DNA of 64,000 bases from Mallotus nudiflorus (taxonomy: Eukaryota > Streptophyta > Magnoliopsida > Malpighiales > Euphorbiaceae): NCBI GenBank assembly GCA_947683625.1, contig CANTUR010000069.1, forward strand, positions 1-64,000, written 5' to 3'. Every line of letters starts with the position of its first letter. Positions within the stretch are counted from its first letter, which is position 1. Positions 57,322 to 64,000 of the stretch are shown here, piece after piece. The position numbers were made by a program, and so were the translations under genes. The notes under the pieces were generated by a model that saw only the letters and a program-made list of their open reading frames with translations, was not told where the DNA came from and made no database searches.

Positions 57322-58912
57322 TTATTCGTAATATGCCTTAGACCAATTATGTAATGGCCATACTTTGACTTTGTCATATTTCCATTTTATTAATAAAGAG
57401 GCATTTTTAGTATTAACTAATTCTAATTAGTTTCTTGCATAGGTATTCTACCTAAGATCATTAAGTACGTGACTTGATATTAAAACTCTTAGGTAATATT
57501 TGAATTCTATTATAAATCATCCCTAGTCAATCATCAATATGAGAGCATCAATGAATAAAGGCTAATATTAGGTTGACTGATGATTGTGTTTTACTAATCA
57601 TGTATATGAGATATTGAGTCAAACTCATAGGTGCATATTTAGACAAATGATGTACTTCATTGACCCACTATAAGAATACTACATGGATAATTTTCATAAG
57701 TAATTCTCATCACATTACTATTATTTGAGTCCTCTAACCTAAAATCACCTTGGTTTCCTACATTATGAGTTTTATATTTTGACACATCCCTGCACCATCT
57801 TTAACGTGATAGTAAAATAGGTTGTTATTGGATATAGAATGAACTATGTGAGGAATGTGAGTGATTAAGATGGAATTTATTCCTCAGTTATGTTGAGAAG
57901 ATATCTGTGAGCTCCTAGATAAGTTAGACTAAAGAGAAATACAAGGCCATTCTAGAATAAGTTGATAAAGAGTTATAAATATCAAATAAATAGTTATCAA
58001 TATCAATCTACTTGGGATCAAAAAATAGTTTAGTTGAACTATATAAAGATGACATAAATCATACATTATGTTCAATCAAGATATCACGTGACAAAAGGAC
58101 TATAATACATGTTGTGGATTAGGTAATGTTGAATTACTGACCTTTACACAACTTGTGTAGTCATAATGTCTTACTAGAGGTCACTTATGACTTGTAGGCA
58201 AAATGGAATTTTAGGCCCACTTTCAACATTGTGTGAACCTACAGGGTCGCACACTTAGAACAGGCCCAAAGCAAACTTCAGTTAATTAAACTAATTATAA
58301 TCTCTATGGAAGAATAAATAAATATGTGTATATAATTATAATTATATTTATTTATTTCATAATTTATTTAAGGTAAATGTTACTTTAAATAAATAGGAAA
58401 TAATTTTAATTTTAGAATTAGAATTAAAAATTGAAAAAGAATGTTTAATATTACCAAACCTATTTTAGTAAGTGAGTGGTTAAAGAACCCCTATATGGGA
58501 TGTCTATATATACATCTTTTTCACTAGGGTTTTCTACATTTTCACTCTTCTCCTTTTTCCACTTCTTTTAAGAAAAGAAAAGATACATATACAGAGAAAA
58601 GAAAAGAGTCGTCTTTAAAAAGGTGCTAACACACCAACAATGCTTTGGTTACCCTATTCGTGTGAATACCGGTAAAGGATGTGGTTTTATTTGCAACATC
58701 TTAATCTGACCAAAAGACATAAAAAGCAAAAGGTAAGGTGTCACCAGTGTGAACTCCCTCTCTTCCTTCCAACATTCTTACCTTGAAATCGTCTTAGTGA
58801 GTTTTTGAAATCTCTCTTAATCGATTTATTCAAATTACATGGATCTTATGATGTTTCTTGATTAAAATTTTTTTTATTTTTTGCTACGTGTATGAATCAA
58901 GGAAACTTAACA
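57322..58912 (+). repeat. 3' LTR of copia H
   Basis: Follows the purine tract. Begins TTATTCG (the TG end mutated) and ends CTTAACA. Second two-thirds recur inverted at 53339-54491. Confidence 0.8.
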
Positions 58913-59570
58913 TCAACAATATTCATTTATGAACTTTTTGTAAGTTAGAAAAAATTGCAATGTCTTGGTACAAGAGGTGTAAGATGAACTATCAAGGTGT
59001 TTGTTCAAGGAAGGATTAGGTGCTTTCAGTGCAATAGATTGGGACTGTGTAAAAAGAAAGATTTAAGCAATGATCATATACATTTTAGAAGGCAACGACG
59101 ATTAATGGCTAGAGTGATTAGCAAGATGATTAGGGCTTCGTAGAATAAAGTAGAGAGCATGATAATCCTGATGGAAATGAGTAACAAGCTATAGAGTATA
59201 TAGTAATAAAGCAAAGAGTGGCAAATCTGCCTAATCTAAATGAAGATTTATCTAGCAAGGTAAATTCTCTTATAGTTAAGATTACAGTAGCATTATAAGT
59301 TATTCATATTAATTGCATTTATGTTTAATCTTAAAGATTGTTGTAGGAATTAGTGTCAAGTATGATATAGGGAAAAGGAATGTGTTTTTAAGAATGAAAG
59401 AATTGTTAAATTGTGGAAAAAGAAGTCAAGAGTTAGTTTAAATAATGATAGACGAGATACAAGTAATGCGGGCTGGCAAGGAAGTAGCTCATGATATGTG
59501 AAAGCATAATACAAATTAAAAGAATGCAAATGCCAACTGAATTTCTAGGATGAAATTCTTTTTAAATAAT
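58913..59570 (+). pseudogene. Element F gag knuckle and 3' region
   Basis: RCFQCNRLGLCKK at 59018-59056 is a zinc knuckle whose His has become Leu (CX2CX4LX2C as read). 59070-59525 has coding-like fragments with stops, with no pol motif. 59540-59568 carries the chromovirus 3'-end hallmark. Confidence 0.55.
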
Positions 59571-59672
59571 TTTAACATCCATACCCTTGCAACCATTGAA
59601 ATTTTTTGCATTTAGGTGTATCAAAACATGGTGTGACCTTCCAGTAAGGGCATTAGTGGAATAGGTGTCACA
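59571..59672 (+). repeat. 3' LTR of element F
   Basis: Matches 48700-48808 ('acccttgcaac', 'aaaacatggtgtgacctt', 'gcattagtgga'). Confidence 0.6.
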
Positions 59673-59677
59673 AAATT

Positions 59678-61030
59678 TTGGTATTTTTTGAGTTAATTAC
59701 ATAATTAACAATAAAGAACTATTAGCAAGTTATGTGACTAATGTACTAGATCATTATAAGATAGTTTAACCCTATATGTAATCCTTAAGTACATTTGGTC
59801 TATGAATGTTAAATTAAGCAACTCTAAGCATTCAATTGTTCTTTTGTTCAAATTATCTATTTTTTTACTGAGCAAGTACATGCATCTTTTTAAAAGAGCA
59901 TTCTATTAAGTTTGCAAAGAATGTGAAGAAGTTAAGACGTTCAATAACATCAGTAACCTCTGCTCAAAAACAAAAAAAAAAAGACCATCAGTAACCTAAT
60001 TACAACAAAATCAGGTGCATTAATGCTAGCAATTGCCCTTTACAAAATCAACATTTCCTAGATACTAAAGACTTACAAATAAATAGAACATAAACAAATT
60101 AGATATTGGATACTTACACTTCTTAACAATAAGCACCATCAAGACAAAAAATTAAGAAAAACAACAATTAAAAAACCACTTAATTATGTCTTCAAGGAAC
60201 ATATGTCCATCTCCATTGCATGTATTCTTTTATTTGCACTAGCATATTTTTAGCCTCTAAATTTTCATTTTTCATCTTTCCAATCACCAATTAAACCAAA
60301 CAAATTCAAACCCAACAAATTCCTCTATCTTGTCTTATTTACGTTACCTTTCATGCTTTGGCTTTTACTAATATTCAAGGATATTATAACATAACAATCA
60401 AGTCATGAACCACACATCTTTTTCATGTAATAATAGTACAAGCTAATCTTCTTTGCATATATCTCAGTATTTTGACTACTAGCTCTTTTTTTCACTATCA
60501 CATTTGAAGTTCTTATAATTTCCTTTAACATATTATAGCTAATCACTCCATTTGAAGAAGACATATTCAATAAGATGGTTCCTTCAATTTAAAGAGAATG
60601 ATAAAAAAAAATTTATGGAAGAAATGTTGATGAATTTTTTTATCTTCATATGGAGAATTTCTTTCTAAATTCTAAATTAGAGAAGTCAACTTAAAATATA
60701 TAGAGAAGTGTTAACAGAATATTATATTATTTAGCTTTGGAGAAAATATCATTTTATGCATTTTAAGATTATAAATTCATTGGCTATTCGGTAAATACAT
60801 GAATTAAACAATAAAAAGCGTTAAATTAAACCAAGGGGCTCTTAATGTAATGGAGGAAAACCTTAGGAAGGTTTTAATGTATTTCAAAAAATAAAAGAGT
60901 ACACTTGCACATTACACAAAATCTCAAAAAGGTTTTAGTATTTATCCCTTAAAATTAAAGGATGAAAATTTTTAATTTTGAAACAAAGAGGATGCATGTA
61001 ATTTTGGTTTGAACTCAAGCAAGTAAATTT
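59678..61030. other. AT-rich intergenic stretch
   Basis: No gene or element recognised. Confidence 0.5.
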
Positions 61031-61957
61031 AATTTACTAAATAATTCTATCTTTTAATTTTTATCAATTTAGACAGTTAATTTTTTGACTTTTTTCTAAT
61101 TTAATCCAACTTTCAATTGGTATGTGTAATTGCTAATGTGGCTTGATGACGTATCAAAAATAGTGTTGATGAAGTGAGGATATCAAAATAGTGCCATTTT
61201 GATCAAGACCAAAAAAAAAAAAGCATTTCAATTTAGTTCAGTTCAAAAATATAAATTGAACTAAATAAAAAATATTTAAAAAGGATCAAACTGAACCAAA
61301 CAAGTGCCTAAACCAAGTTGAACTAAACCAAAGTAGTGTGGTTCGGTTTGGTCGGTTTATTCAGTTTAACTTTTTTTTTTTTTTTTGCAATTTTAAACCT
61401 ATTACAGTTATATAATTTTGCATTATTTTAATAATATTTGTGAAATCTATTATTGTTAATTTTTTAAATATATTTTATTTAATTTTTTAGAAAATCAACC
61501 AACCAGATTTTCTAAAATTAATTTAAATAAGTTTTGTTTTAATTTTTACTATTAAATAATTCTATCAAGATTTTTAAATACTTAAAAATTGATATTGTTG
61601 ATTTATTTTAAAATTTTAGTGATAAACTGATCAAACTGGATCATAAACACCTATATAATTTAAAATATTTTAGAAATTTGATTTAGTTTGGTTTAATTAT
61701 ATTTTTTAAAATAAGAACTGAACTAAAACATAAATATTTTGGTTCTTTAAAATAAAAGCTAAACTAAATTTTTTGCAACTTAAAACCAATTCAGTTTTTG
61801 GATATTTTTGCTGACCCCTACTTGTCTTGTAAGTATTGTATTTGACACGTTAGTAATTACATGTGCCTATTGAAAGTTAGATAAAAATGAAAAAAGTTGA
61901 AAAATTAACTATCTAAATTGATATAAATTAAAAAAAAATTGAATTATTTAAAAAATT
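61031..61957. mobile_element. Small inverted-repeat element
   Basis: 61031-61142 and 61842-61957 are inverted copies of ~110 bp ('caatttagacagttaatttt' / 'aaaattaactatctaaattg'). The interior has 'ggttcggtttggtcggttta' words and no coding. Size and long terminal repeats would suit a non-autonomous Mutator-like or foldback element. Target duplication not resolved. Confidence 0.55.
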
Positions 61958-63378
61958 GACGTATATTTAAGGACCATTTTTCATAAAATTAAAACAAATT
62001 CCACAATTACAAATTTAGGATCTAAAGCTCTACATTAAAAAAAAAAAAAAAGATATGTTAATAATTTGTATGTTTAAACATTTTCACTTTTATAAACCTA
62101 TCTTTCCTTCTTTTTTTTTTTTTTTTAAAAAAAAAAAAAGTCTAGTTATTTAAAGAAAACCCAACAAAAATCCAACATAACAAAGCCATTTACTGTCCTT
62201 CCACCAGCCCTCTTCTTCTACTCACTTTTAGAATCTCTGGGTAGGACTATTTTCACTCAGTCTTAAGATTGTCTCCATCTTCCAGAGCCATCGGATGGTG
62301 ACTCTTTACTTCAGGCTTCTCCTAGTTTTTGAAAGGATACTTGCTCTATCCTTTTGAAAGGTGTATTCGGTATTTCTATCAGTATCATGTCGCATCTCAC
62401 TCTGATGTCCGAGAGCGCCCAACTTACTCACAAATAAGATCTTGTAGGAAGTGAAAATAAGAACTATAGAACGTGTGAAATGATTCTTCTTACTGAATAA
62501 GAAAGAAATACAAGTATATAAACAAATCTTGTGAAGTATAAACACTTCTATAAAAGAGCGTTGTCCTGTGTTGGAAATGTTTTTGACACCAAAATATTTT
62601 TAAAAATTGTTGGAAACAATTCAGGGTCATTTTTGAAAAAACAAAAAATTATGAGGGGCTTTTTTAAGAAAAAGTAAAGACACGTATGTCCATTTTATAC
62701 TTATGTTTTTAGTAAAAAAAATTTATAATTTGATATATAAAATTGCTAATGAACAATAAAAATAAAGTAGTGATATTTTAATTTTACTTATGAGTATATG
62801 ATTTTCTTGTTAATTTCCAAGTAAAATTAGATGGAAAGTGATTTATTTGTTAAGAAACTGTGTATGATTAACGATGTTATTGTTTTGTTTATATTTGAGC
62901 TGTAAAAATGTTTTGTATTTATTTACCATTTTTTTGTGTTTTATAGTTATTTTTAGTGATGAAAATAGCATTAACTATGAATGATATATTTTTGAATTCA
63001 ACGTAGTTTATAATTTATATAGGAAAATTCTACAATTTCTTTCTTTTTTTATTTACTTTATATATACTTTATTTTTATCACCTTATAATGAAAATATATT
63101 AAAGCGTCCAATGGTGGTTGTTAAAATGTAAATTTTCCTGTATAAAAAGCAAAGTAATCAATGCACCATTTCTATAAACAAAACTTTATAATTTTTGTTT
63201 TTATAAATTGACCCCTATACTTTTAATATTTATATATTGGCTGCTATATTTTTAATAATTATAAATTGACCTATTGTCTTGTATCCAATATTTTTTTTTC
63301 CAAAAAAAAAAAAAAACCATATCCTCTTTCCACATTCCCATGTCCTGTATGTTGTGAGTCCCTCCTAGTAGAGACCAC
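61958..63378. other. AT-rich intergenic stretch
   Basis: Poly-A/T runs near 62038, 62111 and 63300. 62190-62580 is richer in GC and has one 79-codon minus frame without recognisable motifs; it may be part of an unidentified LTR. Confidence 0.45.
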
Positions 63379-63600
63379 ATGTTTAAAAAAAAAAGAGCTT
63401 GGATGAATATGATGTTGCCTCTGCAAGAAAATCTTGCAAATCACTCATTTGCAAATCTTGAAGATTTGAATAATGCTATCCATGAAAGGTGGCAACTTGC
63501 TATTTGCCAAGAGAGATATTTGTTTATCAAAGTGAATCATTTTTCAAGCACAATAAGACCTATAAAGGCCATCCGAATGGAACTCAAATGTATCAAGTGA
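63379..63600 (+). CDS. Coding-like frame, unknown
   Basis: 73 codons, MFKKKRAWMNMMLPLQENLA then SFANLEDLNNAIHERWQLAI, with less AT-biased composition than its surroundings. Family not recognised. It may be a remnant of a transposable-element protein. Confidence 0.25.
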   Translation: MFKKKRAWMNMMLPLQENLANHSFANLEDLNNAIHERWQLAICQERYLFIKVNHFSSTIRPIKAIRMELKCIK

Positions 63601-64000
63601 ACAAGCCATAAGCACAAACAAGCAACGAGTGAGTGAGATAAAAGCTTAAGTAAGGTGTGTGCTTGTGAGGGTAACCAAAGAAATTTTTCTTTGATGAGTG
63701 TGAGAGAGTTTTATCAAAGTTTTCTTAGAAAATTTTTTATCAAAGTGTAATTGATAAAATAGTGAGATAATTATTTTTAAGAAGTTTGGGAAACACTTTG
63801 AGTGCCACTATTTTGGTGAAAACTTTTTATTGTGTACCTTTAGTGTTGATTTAAAGAAGACGCCCTTTTGTACCTACTATTTTTACAGTGGAAAAATTAT
63901 TTGGATTTTGTCCTATGGACATAGCTCAACACTAAGGGTGAAACACGTTAAAATACTGGTATCATTTTTATATTATTTATAGGCAGGTTTTACTGCCTAA
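63600..64000 (+). repeat. Probable copia LTR, cut by window end
   Basis: 'cctatggacatagctcaacac' followed by 'gggtgaaacacgttaaaata' resembles the U5 region of many plant copia LTRs (a 'tggacgtagg ... gaaccacgttaaat' pattern). Start and identity uncertain; no primer site inside the window. Confidence 0.4.

Larger units (their letters stand above)
54492..58912 (+). mobile_element. Ty1/copia retrotransposon H, 5'-truncated
   Basis: Plus-strand protease, pre-integrase, integrase, RT, RNase H, purine tract CAAGTGGGAGA (57311-57321) and 1.6-kb 3' LTR. No gag, primer site or direct 5' LTR; instead an inverted partial LTR adjoins the protease. Many stops. Confidence 0.88.
48700..59672 (+). mobile_element. 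Short-LTR Ty3/gypsy-like element F, nested
   Basis: Two ~105-bp direct repeats (48700-48808 and 59571-59672) flank the block, with AAATT on both outer sides (48695-48699; 59673-59677). A tRNA-Met-type primer site follows the left one. Gag starts at 49310 and its zinc knuckle reappears at 59018, after a ~9.3-kb block of copia sequence. Just before the right repeat is 'atttctaggatgaaattctttttaaa', closely matching the 3' end of gypsy chromovirus internal regions. Pol is absent. Confidence 0.65.

Noticed and set aside
59673..59700. Second primer-site-like sequence after the right LTR of element F
   Set aside because: Only 'ttggtat' matches; too short to support a tandem element.

Overview
The window looks like gene-poor chromosomal DNA of a flowering plant, probably a eudicot. 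It is very AT-rich and holds no intact host gene. Almost everything recognisable is a plant transposable element: Ty1/copia elements with tRNA-Met-type primer sites, Ty3/gypsy gag-only elements, large gypsy-type solo LTRs, and one CACTA DNA transposon. Every coding region I recognise is broken by stops, frameshifts or deletions, so the elements are old.

Layout. 0.2-2.0 kb: diverged gypsy LTR on the minus strand. 2.1-3.86 kb: repeat-like DNA with a ~172-bp tandem dimer. 3.86-13.06 kb: minus-strand copia A. Its 5' LTR is split by a complete gag-only LTR element with TA...TA ends (9.63-12.81 kb). 13.29-16.40 kb: minus-strand solo gypsy LTR with near-perfect target duplication. 16.9-17.26 kb: possible two-exon host gene remnant. 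17.26-25.49 kb: plus-strand copia B, split by a 3.6-kb solo LTR (18.93-22.57 kb). 27.0-38.86 kb: plus-strand copia C, split by an 8.4-kb CACTA element (27,996-36,376). 39.8-47.7 kb: minus-strand non-autonomous gypsy E with a 3'-region tandem array; its gag is split by a 2.95-kb solo LTR with a perfect GTTTC duplication. 48.70-59.67 kb: short-LTR gypsy F holding a truncated copia G, which in turn holds copia H joined to an inverted LTR. 61.03-61.96 kb: small inverted-repeat element. The window ends in what looks like another LTR.

The standout is the CACTA element. It is almost entirely one giant palindrome: arms of about 4.2 kb around a ~24-bp spacer, ending in CACTACAAGAAAA / TTTTTCCTGTAGTG. 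Each arm carries a copy of what reads as a plant B-type cyclin exon with splice sites on both sides, next to ~1.1 kb shared with the solo LTR at 43.4-46.4 kb. A transcript through it would fold into a multi-kilobase hairpin containing cyclin B sequence. This resembles known hairpin loci that seed silencing (maize Mu killer is the best-known case), but it joins CACTA termini with a captured cell-cycle gene fragment. Silencing or cyclin regulation is inference; the sequence shows the palindrome, the termini and the exon.

The genes do not form a working pathway. The window records successive insertions (up to three levels deep), LTR-LTR recombination leaving solo LTRs, and internal deletions.
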